From Diaporthe sp. PMI_573 (lineage: Eukaryota; Ascomycota; Sordariomycetes; Diaporthales; Diaporthaceae), in the NCBI GenBank assembly GCA_021399435.1, contig JAJTUP010000003.1, positions 372,001 to 436,000 of the forward strand: a DNA stretch of 64,000 bases, given 5' to 3'. Positions within the stretch are counted from its first letter, which is position 1; the number at the start of each line of letters is the position of its first letter. Shown one piece after another: positions 1-10,269 of this stretch. The translations under genes were made by a program, and so were the position numbers. Below the pieces are notes generated by a model. That model searched no databases. It worked only from the letters and a program-made list of their open reading frames with translations, and had not been told where the DNA came from.

Positions 1-876
1 GACAACGAGCTCAGTATCGATGCAGTAGACGAAAGGCTGCCCGCAGATCGCGTCCCATAGGATACGGGCTCCGGACTGCTTGCTTACGGCCTGTGCACGC
101 TGTCTCAAGTCAAAACTATTCGATCGTACCCTTCGTTGAAGAATTTCGCAGTAGTGTCCTTTATCTCGGTTGATTGCAATGAGGTCTGAAAATTGATCTT
201 GCAAAAGTTGGCGTACAAGTCGCTTCTGCAGGCCATTTAGGCGGTGGCCGCTTGGGCCGTATACCCTGACAGGCTTGGGATCGGCTTTGGTGAGAAGTTG
301 TATTCTCCAAGCCGAGATCTTCTCTTTGACGCCGTTACGGAATTCCGCAGACTTTTTGGGGAGGTTAGCGACGTCAAAGAGGTCCTCCTCAGCTGGTCTT
401 TTGCCAGAGATGAAGCCAGATACCTCCTTCGATATGAATTCCTCCAGGGACAGGTATGGAACTCCCTTTTGGAACACATCAGGGAAGCTGAATCCATTAT
501 GCTCGAGAAAACCAAGGCTCCTGGTAGATATGCTGATGCATCTCTTCATGACGCTGTAAAGGTACGAAGAGTAGGCATTTTCTACAACGACGCCCGGATG
601 GAGGGGGATGTTGAATGTCTTGGTCACATAGGAATTCTTGTCAGGATCCCAGTTGATGCAGGTGAAGCCAAACTGCAGGATGGTGTACTGTAGAGCTGCC
701 TCTCTCGCACCATCGTAGGCCTCCTGCAGAGATGGCTTGGTCGGGACTGGCATGTGCTGGAGTTTGTCGACGTGGATGCCGGACATCTCAAGGTCCACAG
801 CCACGTATCGTGCCTCGCAGATTGCCTCTAAGATGGTGGGAAGGTTCTCCCAGAAGTTGTACCGGTCAATATCCAT
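1..876 (-). CDS. CAF1/PARN-type poly(A)-specific ribonuclease, N-terminal part (cut by window edge)
   Basis: The minus strand is open for 292 codons from the ATG at 874-876 to base 1, without an intron or stop, so the 3' part lies outside the window. The protein starts with a tryptophan-containing FWENLP segment followed by VAVDLEMSG (residues 25-33). D28 and E30 match the first acidic motif (D-x-E) of DEDD-type CAF1 deadenylases, which shorten mRNA poly(A) tails using two metal ions. The layout, with a long insertion before the later acidic motifs, fits the PARN branch better than Pop2/Caf1. The remaining catalytic aspartates are not in view. The open plus-strand frame at 244-693 lies antisense to it and I treat it as a shadow. 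Family is confident; PARN as opposed to another CAF1-fold nuclease is inferred. Confidence 0.82.
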   Translation of the reverse strand, partial: MDIDRYNFWENLPTILEAICEARYVAVDLEMSGIHVDKLQHMPVPTKPSLQEAYDGAREAALQYTILQFGFTCINWDPDKNSYVTKTFNIPLHPGVVVENAYSSYLYSVMKRCISISTRSLGFLEHNGFSFPDVFQKGVPYLSLEEFISKEVSGFISGKRPAEEDLFDVANLPKKSAEFRNGVKEKISAWRIQLLTKADPKPVRVYGPSGHRLNGLQKRLVRQLLQDQFSDLIAINRDKGHYCEILQRRVRSNSFDLRQRAQAVSKQSGARILWDAICGQPFVYCIDTELVV

Positions 877-1762
877 TGTGGGATATGTTTTCTAGGGAGT
901 TGGTGGTCTTTAGAAGTCAGCTGCCTTGCAGTTGCCGTAGAAGGGTGGTCCTGACCTGAGGGCAGCGGAAGGTATGCAAAGGTGTGTGGATCAGGATGTG
1001 CGTGAACCATGACAAAGAGACAGGAGGAGATGCCTGCGGTGATAGCTGAAGAGGAAAATAGATATTCGAGATCAGTCAAGCTGAGAACAAATGGTATAGG
1101 TGAGAATACTGAAGTGCTGAACGAAGCAGAATATCAAGGATGAAGGTTGGTGCTTCAACTGACTTCTTTCGTTGCCAGCTATTTGGTATCTTTGGTGTGT
1201 CTGTTGCTGTTTCCCTTCCAGGTTTGTTCAGAACCGGTATCTATCTGTTTTGCTCCTGCCCTTGGAAGTCAGGGCGGGAGCTGACCCAGCAAGACGGGCT
1301 GGGCACCGCAAGAGGCACTTGCCCTACCTTGTCTCAATTTCCACATGTGCACCTCCAAGAGTCCATCATGAACCTGTTCTTGCTCTTGAGCACTTAACAT
1401 AATTGCACTGGATAGTTTCTCACTTAGCTTTGTGAAGGCCTGCTGTAAAATCATGCTGGACTTTTCTTGACAGACAAAGAGCTGGTCTCATCACATAGAC
1501 GTTCAGTCCTATGCTGTGGAGAATATGACAGTTTTTCTTTTTTGGGAGCTCAAAATGTGGGCGTTTGGGGAGATGTCTGTTCGTAGATTTTCTTTGTAAA
1601 AAAGGCTCCACAACAACTATTACAGTGACACAGCCATATACCTAAAAGTTTTTTAAATGCAATTGTAGAGCCCCTATAGCTTACTTGCTTTTTTGCCGGT
1701 TACCTATAGGAAGTTGTCCCACAGAAGATTTAGAAGTCCTAGCACAAGAGATCACTCTATAG

Positions 1763-2040
1763 AAGGGTATCCTATAGGAGGGAAGGAGGGCATCCTATAA
1801 GAGAGTATCCTATAAGAGAGTATCCTATAAGAGAGTATCCCATAGGAGAGTATCCCATAGGAGGGAATCCCATAAGAGAGTGTCCCATAGGAGGTTGTCC
1901 CATAGGAGGTTGTCCAGTAGGAGGTTATCCAGTAGGAGGATATCCAGTAGGAGGATTTCAGTAGGAGGATTTCAGTAAGAGGCTATTCAGTAGGGGGTTA
2001 TTCAGTAGGAGGTTATTCAGTAGGAGGTTTGTCCCACAGC
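1763..2040. repeat. 15-bp period minisatellite, about 17 degenerate units
   Basis: Units such as TCCTATAAGAGAGTA, TCCCATAGGAGGTTG and TCCAGTAGGAGGTTA follow each other with a 15-bp period. Units drift gradually from left (CCTATAAGAGAGTA type) to right (CAGTAGGAGGTT type). The period is a multiple of three; one plus frame reads as proline-glycine pentapeptides of the PIGGC/PVGGY type for part of the array, and one minus frame reads leucine/asparagine pentapeptides. Stops interrupt both, so no protein is claimed. Confidence 0.85.
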
Positions 2041-2073
2041 AGGTTGGGCAGTGAGCACTGCCTGGGTGGTCTA

Positions 2074-2752
2074 CTATGGATGCTGTGGCCGTGTAGCGGA
2101 CACCCGAGCAAGGCTCGTTGGATTTAGAAGAGTGTTTAACGGAGAGGGCAAGAGGGGATCCCAAGTGCTGACAACCGTGGCAGTTGATATCCTACTGTAC
2201 TTTGTTATCCATGGGCGAAGCTCAAAAGAGCCCAAGACCAGTCCTCGCTGAAATAGATAGTCCTGCATGACGGCTTTGGGTGGGATTCCCGTGTTGTCGC
2301 ACATCCGACAAGAACAGTAGGGCTCATTATGCTCAAAGTTTTTGAGCAGTACCAACAAGATGCTGTAGTTTGCACCCAAATAGAGCTGAATTGGTGCCCC
2401 ATAAATTATAGGGACGGTCCCACGGAAATGTCACGCCGATTGAGTATCCGGACAAGTCGGACCTCCAGAAGCTAGCTGTAGGAGATGAAGGTGACGCGCC
2501 AACTAGTAGAAGACAGGCAATTCTCCACTGTCCATTAATAGACATCCCATCATACAGCCAGACATGTGAAATTGGTTCTTGTCGAAAGCAGAGCACAATC
2601 TTATCGGCTCGTAATATCGAGCACTCCCAGATGAAGATGATCGTTTTGGAGCAGGGGGATCTCTATAGGCAAGGATCCAATCTGGGGGAAAGCGAATTGA
2701 CAAGGGACTTGGCAGGGGTGGACTATCCCGATTGCCAGCTTTGGGCCGGCCG
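2074..2752 (-). pseudogene. Possible decayed protein-coding frame, family unknown
   Basis: One minus-strand frame stays open over about 225 codons except for a TAG at 2501-2503 and one TGA further downstream. Both stops could come from single C-to-T changes (CAG to TAG, CGA to TGA), as expected from RIP or deamination. The translated text has a cysteine-rich stretch (PYCSCRMC) but matches no family I recognise and no clear start is visible. It may be a chance open frame. Confidence 0.2.
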
Positions 2753-3030
2753 TCTCATCAGCGACCCCGGCCACCACCCTCCACTTTTTAGCCGTTTGCC
2801 GAGGCTCAAAGACTTGCCTGGGTGACCTTCCGCCCCAAACACATGCCATCCTCGACTGGAATTTTGGACCGTAGCCCGCACCACGATGCGCGTCCGACCT
2901 CATGTACACGCTCCGATACGGCTCTCTTTTTAGATGACGGCCAATCTCTCCCGCGCAAATCCATCAATGCCATCCTGACCACCATAGCCGCTCTCCCCTG
3001 AGTGCCCAAAAGGCTTGTTCCGTCACGACA

Positions 3031-4573
3031 ATGGCTGCTCCAGCAACAGACGGGGCTCAGACCGCGACTCTCAGCCCGACCTCGACAGACGGCTTTGCCT
3101 CCCAGTCGCTCCGCACCTCTATATCCTCCCTTGGCTCCCCAGCTGCCGCCCGTCAGGCTGCCTCATATGTCTCAAAGACCTACCGGCAGTCATCCACCCT
3201 ATTCCTCACGAGAAGGCTGCCTGAGGCCCTCTCCACAATTACGCCTCTAATCACAGTCACACCACCGTCGCCGTCCCAGCCCCAAGACGCCAACGGCACT
3301 AACGAGCCCGCCCCAGTAGCCAAAGCCTCGCGGAACACGAGGATAAAGGTCTGGACCCTGTATATCGCCATCCTCAACGCAATCGTGGCCCTCGACCCGG
3401 ACGAGGGGAAGGAGGCACTGGGCACGCAGGAGTGGAGGGCTCTCTGCGCCAAGGTGCGGGACGGCGACGTTTGGGAGGAGGTCGTCCAGAGCGGCTACCA
3501 TGGCGTCGAGGCCGACGTCGACTCTGATGTGGTCATCAACCTGTGCGTAAACTTTTAATTTTCTATAGAGTCTCCCATCCTTGCCATCAGCAACTTTGAG
3601 GCTAACAACCCGCTCCAGGGCGACCCTCCTCCTAACACATGCGAGGACACAGGAGTTGAACCAAAAACGCCTGGAGAACTACCTCGCCGCGTCAGCGACG
3701 CCCAACCTGGACCTGTCGGGCCACTTCTCGCCGGGCCAGCAGGCCCCACCACGCGGAGGCCCGGCCCGGCCCCGGTCACAGTCTCGGGCGCGCAGCGGCG
3801 CCGACACGCCGCGGGACCTGAACGCGCGGGTCAAGATCCTGGAGCTGTACACGCTGCACGTGCTGATCCGCAACAACGAGTGGGACTACGCGCGCGAGTT
3901 CATCAGCGCGAGCTCGGTGCTGGACGAGGAGCGGCGCGAGGCGTTCCTGCAGGCGCTGCAGAGCCTCCAGGAGGACCAGCTCGAGGCCGAGCGCAAGGAG
4001 CGCGACGAGAGGCTCCGGCAGGAGGAGGAGCTGCGCCGCGACGTCGAGGAGGCCCGGCGGCTGCGCGCTGAGAACGAGGACCGCGAACGGCGCCGGCTCG
4101 AGGAGGAGAGGGCCCGCCGTCGCGAGGGGGGAAGCGAGGTCGACTATGGCATCGACGCTGGGGCCGGGGCCGGCGGTCGTGCCAGTAGCGTTGGAGGCTC
4201 GTCGGCTGGCAAGGGGGCTGCCAGGCGGACGCGGGCGCAGACGGGAGGCTCGTCGAGGTCATCGAGGGCGCAGCGTGCGAATGCGGCTGCCGGTGGGGGC
4301 ACGTCACCTAATAAGAGCAAAGCGGTCGCGCCGGCGTCGCTGGGCGCCAGGGCGGCGGTCATGTTTGACAACGTGCGCGCCATGATTGAGCGTATGAGTG
4401 TGACGCTTCATACGAACCCGATGCTGCTGATGAGGCTCTTGGCCTTCATAATAGGTCTGGTTGTCATGTTCGGGAAGAAGAACATGCGGGACCGGATTGC
4501 TCGGATATTAGGGACGAGCTGGAACAAGGTCAAGGCCACAGCAGGCATGGGTGTCAAAGTAAGCTACATATAG
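3031..4573 (+). CDS. pex26: Peroxin 26-type protein (Pex26/Pex15-like), tail-anchored
   Basis: Two exons, 3031-3542 and 3619-4573, join to 488 residues; the 76-bp intron starts GTGCGT, ends CTCCAG and has a GCTAAC branch site. The start follows CACGACA. The N-terminal half carries the conserved KTYRQSSTLFLTRRLPEAL and GTQEWRALCAKVRDG blocks, and the middle carries LDEERREAFLQALQSLQE followed by a long charged coiled coil (about residues 300-370). A single hydrophobic segment (LLAFIIGLVVMFG, near residue 445) is followed by a short lumenal tail ending KATAGMGVKVSYI. This matches the filamentous-fungal Pex26 family, which anchors the Pex1/Pex6 AAA complex to the peroxisome membrane so that the import receptor can be recycled. 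The low-complexity Gly/Ser/Arg stretch before the anchor is typical. Role is inferred from the family. Confidence 0.88.
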
Positions 4574-4986
4574 TAGGCTATTCGGGTTTTGCATGATGCT
4601 GGCGCATGTCGGCGAAGAGGCGCGGCGTTAGGGGACCACTGCTCAGAGAAGGAGACTCTGGAGCTTTGTATGAATTGCATGAAACATATGACAGCGTAAA
4701 TTTTGCATCACATTGATTGGTATCACACCTTGACCGCCTCTTCTCCCTCTGTTGGTCTTTGCCATGTCGCTTGGTGAGAAATGGTATCAATTTGTCCATA
4801 CTGCCACTGAATCTCTGCCACGCAGCCCATCGCCTCCTCACTTCGACCCTCCAGAAACCTCCACCACCTCAAGTCTTGTGCAGATGATAATGTCGAACAA
4901 ACACAAATTTCGAACACCCAAATAAATGCCGGAACGCCCTTGCCGAATTATGCAGGAAAACAGCCCAAGCCCGGGCGTCACGAGGG

Positions 4987-5393
4987 TTAATACGTCCGAT
5001 TCGTTTTCTTTTGGTAAAACAACTGTGAAACCAAAGCAGTCAGCATAAATTCTAGCAGAGGCGTGGATGATGGAAACAAGGAGGGGCAGGCAAGCTACTC
5101 ACGTCCGTCCTCGAGCTGCCCAGGTTGATGATCTTGGGGCACCCGTCGCGGTCCTTCTCGAGGCGCGTGCACTCGTGGCAGTAGAAGGCGTCGCTGATGC
5201 CCTCGCCGCCGCAGACGACGCACTTGTTCTGGTAGTTGCCGAAGCTGCACTCGTCGCAGATGCGCACCAGCGTCGTGGGGCGCACGTACGAGTCGCAGAC
5301 GGGGCACTTGCCGTCGCACTTGTCGCAGAGGCGCCCGATGGCGATGCCCGCCTGCTTGCGGCACATGACTAGATCTGGGTGATGGCGGGACAT
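4987..5393 (-). CDS. rds3: PHF5A/Rds3/Ini1 subunit of spliceosomal SF3b
   Basis: Exon 1 is 5103-5393 and exon 2 is 4987-5022; the intron begins GTGAGT, ends TTTCACAG and lies inside codon-boundary sequence, giving 108 residues. The start is the ATG of [13 protein letters not shown], the invariant N-terminus of this family; the frame upstream of it is 5' leader. The protein is a chain of CxxC zinc-binding pairs ([23 protein letters not shown]) ending in the conserved [20 protein letters not shown] block. The second exon supplies the short LFYQKK tail. PHF5A/Rds3 sits between SF3B1 and SF3B3 in the SF3b complex of U2 snRNP and helps hold the branch-point adenosine. Length and sequence are typical, and nothing is missing. 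Confidence 0.95.
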
Positions 5394-5942
5394 GCTGGGC
5401 AGGTTGTGGTGCGGTGAGGTCGGACAGGTGAGGCGGGTTGGGTGGAGGTAGATGTGTGTCGTCGAGGAGGTGGTCCGGGGAGGCGATATGAGCAGGGCGA
5501 GCTGGTGGCGGGATGGGATGGTTATCGGATTGATCATCAGCCTTGCCAGCCTCGCTCGAAATTTCCACTCGACATTTAGCGCTGCTTGCCCTGGGACCCC
5601 TGCCTGCCGAACATACACACAGGTAGAAGGCGCGGGCACTGGGCGACCCACGGCCGCCCGAGTGTGGGGTAGCCGACGCCTGGGGAATCCTTGAGCTCCC
5701 CGAGTCGTTACTGTGTATGCGCGTCCTTCTGCAGGTCTGAGTTGAGGTAGCAAGATCGGCCGTCGCAGATTGTTCAGAGCGCAATTTCAGCATCGTATTG
5801 CACTCTACTCTTTATTAGTCTGAATCGCATTATATTGATCAGCCTTTTATTGGCCTCATCGCAAACGGGAAATCGACTTTACGGAGCCCCCCGGTCGACG
5901 TATCGAGCTGTGCGACCTTGTGTCACTATCTGCGACGTCGCA

Positions 5943-7297
5943 ATGTCCACATCGAGAAGGTAAGCTTTTTAACGAGGCATTGGAAAGGACAAAGGGCCGA
6001 GATGTCATTTGGCTGACGTGCATACAGCCCTGCACCCGACACCGATACAGTCATGTCCGAGTCGAGGGCATCAGAAACGAACCAACTGAAGCGTAAATCT
6101 TTTGGTGCTTTGCCCGACGCCGACGCCGACGAGATTGGAGATACACCCAACAAGCGCCAAAGAACCAGTGACATCCCTAGAAGAAGTCCCGAGCATAATG
6201 GAAATGGAACAAATGGGAAAGGACATGGCGAACGACGTCGATCCTCAGTCAAGGACGCATTCCTGAAGGAGGAGAGCCTGTCCCCGAACGCTCGCAGGGA
6301 GCGCCGGGTCGTGGACATCCCCTCCTCACCAGAGCAGCGACGGCGGCCTTCCGAGTCGACGAGACATGACGACCGCTCCCCGATGAGCCCGCCCGACCGG
6401 CGTGGCTCTGAAACCAGTCGGCGGATGTCCTCTTCACACGGGGCAGAGAGGAGGGAGAGCTACTCGCAGGAGGAGAAGAAGCGCGGCAGGCGTCTGTTCG
6501 GCGGTTTGCTAAGCACACTAAGTCAAACCACGGCAAACTCTCAGCAAAAGAGACGTCTGGAGATTGAGAAGAAACAGCAGGAAAAAGCCGTCAAGCAAAA
6601 GTCCGAGGACGCCAAGCGCCGGGCGGAGAAGCTCGCGATGCTCGACAAGGTCAGGAGGATCGAGCAGGTCCGGTTCGATGAGCAAGTGGTGGGTCTGACC
6701 CGCCCATTTCGATGCTGGCATACCTTTTGAAGTGCCTTACGAGTGGACTGCAGGCTGACAGAGGGAATTGTTAGATGCGCACCCGTCATTCCAACATGCT
6801 TGCCATGGCGCACAGCCTACGGACGAGGAGCGAGCCCAAGCTGGTAAGTCCCCAATCGCGAGCATGTCTCCAACTGAAGGCCAGATCACTGATTGTAGAA
6901 TAACTAGTATTACCGCCCCTGGGAACTCACGCAAGAGCAAGAAGATATCATAAAAGACCAGATCCGCGACACCGAGGCCGAGATCGCGGACGAGGTCCGG
7001 CAGTTCAGGCGCCGCAAGGAGCAGAGGCTCAGTGACCTGGGTGCCCTGGGCCCGCCGGCGCCATTAGAAGTTGACATGACGGTTGGTGAGCAAGCCGAAG
7101 AACGTTCTAACACCGACGCGCAGGATGAGACCATGAAGGATGCTGCCTCTGCTACTAATCATGACCATCAACAACACGCACACACACACGCACCAGCACG
7201 CTCCCCTTCCCCTGCCCCTGCCCCTAAAAGTAGTCACCACGAGGATAAGGATCACGACGAAATGGTCGAGGCGGAGGAGGATACTGTCATCTACTAA
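5943..7297 (+). CDS. Pinin/SDK/MemA-domain protein
   Basis: Four exons are supported: 5943-5959, 6028-6688, 6775-6843 and 6908-7297, giving 378 residues in one frame. The first exon is only 17 nt (start ATGTCCACATCG); its intron has a GCTGAC branch site. The donor after exon 2 could lie three bases earlier (GTGGTG instead of GTGGGT), which would remove one valine. The N-terminal 150 residues are Ser/Arg/Pro-rich and likely disordered. The pinin core follows: GRRLFGGLLSTLSQ, a basic coiled coil of EKKQQEKAVKQKSEDAKRR type, RFDEQ, then NMLAMAHSLRTRSEPKL and YYRPWELTQEQE. The C-terminus is acidic with a His/Pro/Ala-rich run. Pinin proteins are nuclear and bind the exon-junction and splicing machinery; that role here is by family. 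Confidence 0.88.
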
Positions 7298-8211
7298 TCT
7301 GCTTAGTTGTTTTATCTACCTCCATCACGTTTGGCCGGACGGGGGTCGTGGAAAATGTAAGATAGAGACCGGGGCCAGCACTTGGCCGGAAAAGCCTTAT
7401 ACAGGCGGTTTGAGCCTTTATCAAGAATCAATGTTGAACAGTCCCATGATAGTCCCGAAAAATGAAGCAGCCACGAGGTCCTGCACCAAAATACCCCGAT
7501 GTTCGTGTGGCCAAGGCACTGCGGCGTCTGAAACTAGCTCCCGGCATATCCGTTGCAAGGAATTGATTTGTGAGCAGTGTCGTGGCCCATACGACGGTGC
7601 TCCAGTTTCTTATGCCACCGTCTTGTTGAGGCCATAGGCCGATGTCGTAAGATGTTGCATCAGCCCTGACCGTGGGCTCCGCAGATCGTTAGGCCGGCCG
7701 AGGCTTCTCGGAGGACCCGCCCTGTGGGAGCAACGTCTTGGCTCCGCCGCCTCTCGGTGCCTCGGCCGATGCTGATCGCTTGCGGCAACCCTTGTTCATT
7801 TGTTTTATGCGGTGCCGAGGATCGCTCAACACAGATGAATGTTGCTTTTCAGTGTACTGCTTCAGGTGAGAATAGGAGGACTGGTTTTGACATAGGTTCC
7901 AAAGGCAAGAAGACACTCAAGTCCGGGGGTCAAGACGGACTGACGTCAACGTCAGAAAAGGATCCGATGCAACGCCATTAGGATAAACAAATACGCCTCC
8001 GTCCTCCCAGCTTGGGGGCCGCGGCAGAGCCCCAATTCAAGCGAGTCAGGGTCATATTGACTCCACCACCCGTTGAACCATCCACCCATCGGACATATGT
8101 AGTACGTAGTACAGAGTGCCGCGAGTATATATTAAGAACTGACCCGGCCGCCCCTTCACCCGGCAGCACTTCATCCATCCTGAGAAAGAGCCACACACCT
8201 CCCTACTCACC
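7298..8211. promoter_or_regulatory. Intergenic region with TATA box of the epoxide hydrolase gene
   Basis: I found no gene in this 0.9 kb. A TATATATTA box at 8126-8134 lies about 80 bp before the start codon at 8212, followed by a pyrimidine-rich leader, which supports that ATG as the true start. Confidence 0.5.
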
Positions 8212-9237
8212 ATGGCCATCGACAAGCTCAAGCCCAACGACCCAAGGGTCCAGTCCCTTACCGCCAACGTCCGGGGCAAGACGTACAAATACATCCTAGC
8301 CAAGCCAGAGGGCAAGGCCCCACGCGCAACAGCCCTCCTCATCCACGGCTGGCCGGACATGGGCTTCGGCTGGCGGTACCAGGTTCCATTTCTCACATCA
8401 CTAGGACTCCAAGTGATCGTCCCAGACATGCTGGGCTACGGCGGCACAGACGCGCCCCAGGACCTGTCCCTGTACAGCCTCAAGAACATCGCAGACGACA
8501 TGGCCGAGCTGGTGGCGCAGGTCACGGGCGACCACACCGAGCGCATCATCCTGGGCGGGCACGACTGGGGCGGAGCGGCGGCGTGGCGCCTGGCCCTGTG
8601 GCACCCGTCCCTGATCCGCGGCGTCTTCAGCGTGTGCACCCCCTACGCGCCGCCCAGCCCCCAGTACGCCGACCTCCCGACCGTCGTCAAGCTGCTCCCC
8701 AACTTCGCGTACCAGGTGCAGCTCGCGGGGCCCGACGTCGAGCGCGAGGTCGGGTCGGACCCGGCCAAGATCCGGGGCCTGCTCACCGGCATCTATGGGG
8801 CGCGGGGCCCCCAGGGCGAGGCCGTCTTCACGACGGAAAACGGGGTCAACTTTGAGAACCTCGACAAGATGGGCGAGTCCCCGCTGCTGAGCGGGGACGA
8901 GGTCGACTTCTACGTGGAGCAGTACGCGCGCAACGGCATGAGGGGCCCGCTTAACTGGTACCGGACCCGGAAGCACAACTACGACGAGGAGCTGGCGCTG
9001 CTTGAAGGCGGGAAGACCCCGCGGCTGGAGATGCCTGCCTTGGTGGTTGTGGCTGAGAATGACCCTGCTCTGCCGCCGAGGATGTCGGCGGGCATGGAGG
9101 CACACTTTGATAGCCTGACGAGGGCCACTGTTGGAGGTACACACTGGGCGCTGTGGGACTCGACAAAGGATGTGAACGCTGCGATTGGGAAGTTTGTTGA
9201 GGAAGTGCTCGCTACGCCTGTGAAATCATCTATCTGA
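8212..9237 (+). CDS. Alpha/beta hydrolase, soluble epoxide hydrolase type
   Basis: Single-exon gene of 341 residues. The fold markers are in order: oxyanion-hole HGWPD (residues 45-49), nucleophile elbow GGHDWGG with catalytic D118, a cap region containing NWYR with Y250 as candidate lid tyrosine, acid VAENDP with D284, and the C-terminal GGTHW with H311. An aspartate nucleophile in an HDWGG elbow is the signature of epoxide hydrolases and haloalkane dehalogenases; HGWP plus cap tyrosines favour epoxide hydrolase, which opens epoxides to diols through an ester intermediate. No signal peptide is visible, so it is probably cytosolic. Substrate cannot be read from sequence. The neighbours are housekeeping genes, so a specialised pathway is not indicated. 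Confidence 0.88.
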   Translation: MAIDKLKPNDPRVQSLTANVRGKTYKYILAKPEGKAPRATALLIHGWPDMGFGWRYQVPFLTSLGLQVIVPDMLGYGGTDAPQDLSLYSLKNIADDMAELVAQVTGDHTERIILGGHDWGGAAAWRLALWHPSLIRGVFSVCTPYAPPSPQYADLPTVVKLLPNFAYQVQLAGPDVEREVGSDPAKIRGLLTGIYGARGPQGEAVFTTENGVNFENLDKMGESPLLSGDEVDFYVEQYARNGMRGPLNWYRTRKHNYDEELALLEGGKTPRLEMPALVVVAENDPALPPRMSAGMEAHFDSLTRATVGGTHWALWDSTKDVNAAIGKFVEEVLATPVKSSI

Positions 9238-9726
9238 TTGATCCAATAGAATAACAAAATGCAAGTCCATGAAAGATTCATTTTTGGATAAAGGCATGGC
9301 CGGTGGTTGCATTCCCGTGTGGCTAGACGTGTGTCTATGGTTGCTCAGACCGACTCCTATATCTCCTGCTGACATGCTTCTCTCATGCAGCATCCAGATC
9401 ACTACTCAGTGAACCTTTAATTAGAGCATGTCTCTTTGACTTGCCCCCAAGTCCCTGCCCACTGTGACAAGCCGTTGAGAGACAGCCCCTATGAGCCGGT
9501 GCAGATGGTATTTACATCTTGGCAGATTGAGAGTCTTTCTGTCCCCGGGTCCAGCTTATCACATCCTCAGTACCATAAAATCATTGCCTGGGCTGTCTGG
9601 AGCTCAACCACCCAGGCAAGGGAGTCCAGGTTCACCGTCCTCCCGGTCATGTCCAAGCCCACCGAGTGTCCGGGGACGACCCACTTCACAAGAGACTGAC
9701 ACCTTGTAACTGACGCCTTGAGTGTC
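9238..9726. other. Intergenic, convergent gene ends
   Basis: This lies between the convergent 3' ends of the epoxide hydrolase and cript genes. I see no further gene or RNA here. Confidence 0.5.
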
Positions 9727-10269
9727 TCATTTCATGGAGAATTTCTGTCCAGAGATCTGTGGTGCTTTGGAGGATGACTTCTTGTTTGGTTTACCACACA
9801 TGTGGCAGACTGCGTCCAACGTTAGCCTACATGATTAATCCGTTGATGGGGCTTGAGTGAGTGGTGCATACTGTCATCCTTATAAGCGCACTTGTTGCAG
9901 TATGAGTGACCCTGAGATATCTTGGTCTTGCATTTTGTGCAGGAGCTGCGGTGTTGGTCAGCCATCCGCGGTCATTGTGGGCGGAACCAGGGGTGGAGCA
10001 ACTCACCTTGCGTACTGAGCATAGGGGTTCTTTGCATTCTTGGAGAGAAGCTTGCTCTAAATGGCATCTGAGCGTTAGCGAAATAATTTTATCTCATCAA
10101 TATGAACGAAGGGAACATGTTCTACCTTTCCGATACCTGTCTGCCCTAGTGTGGCTGACTTGGACGATGAAGAGGCTGGTGATCCGTGGTAAATCTCACT
10201 CTTCTTCTTCACACCCGGAGTGGCAAGGGTTGTCCCCTTGGACAGCTTGAGGCATTTGGAGCAGACCAT
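9727..10269 (-). CDS. cript: CRIPT-family zinc-ribbon protein
   Basis: Four short exons on the minus strand (10126-10269, 10007-10056, 9872-9945, 9727-9809) join in frame to 116 residues; only the first is visible as a long open frame. The introns begin GTAGAA, GTGAGT and GTATGC. Exon 1 carries the family N-terminus MVCSKCLKL, ATPGVKKK and SATLGQTGIGK; exon 2 carries SKLLSKNAKNPYAQYA; exon 3 carries CTKCKTK and YCNKCAYK; exon 4 carries CHMCGKP. The four CxxC pairs match the zinc-binding pattern of eukaryotic CRIPT. Human CRIPT was found as a PSD-95 PDZ partner, and in other eukaryotes it associates with the minor or major spliceosome; which role holds in fungi is uncertain. The protein is full length for the family. 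Confidence 0.9.

Larger units (their letters stand above)
877..3030. other. Intergenic region with minisatellite and a possible decayed frame
   Basis: I see no intact gene here. The stretch holds a 15-bp tandem repeat (about 1763-2040) and a minus-strand frame broken by two stops (2074-2752), listed separately. The remainder should contain the promoters of the deadenylase (minus) and of pex26 (plus). Confidence 0.6.

Noticed and set aside
244..693. Plus-strand open frame of 149 codons near the left edge
   Set aside because: It lies antisense to the deadenylase reading frame, which has a clear family motif and stays open for 292 codons; the plus frame has no family match.
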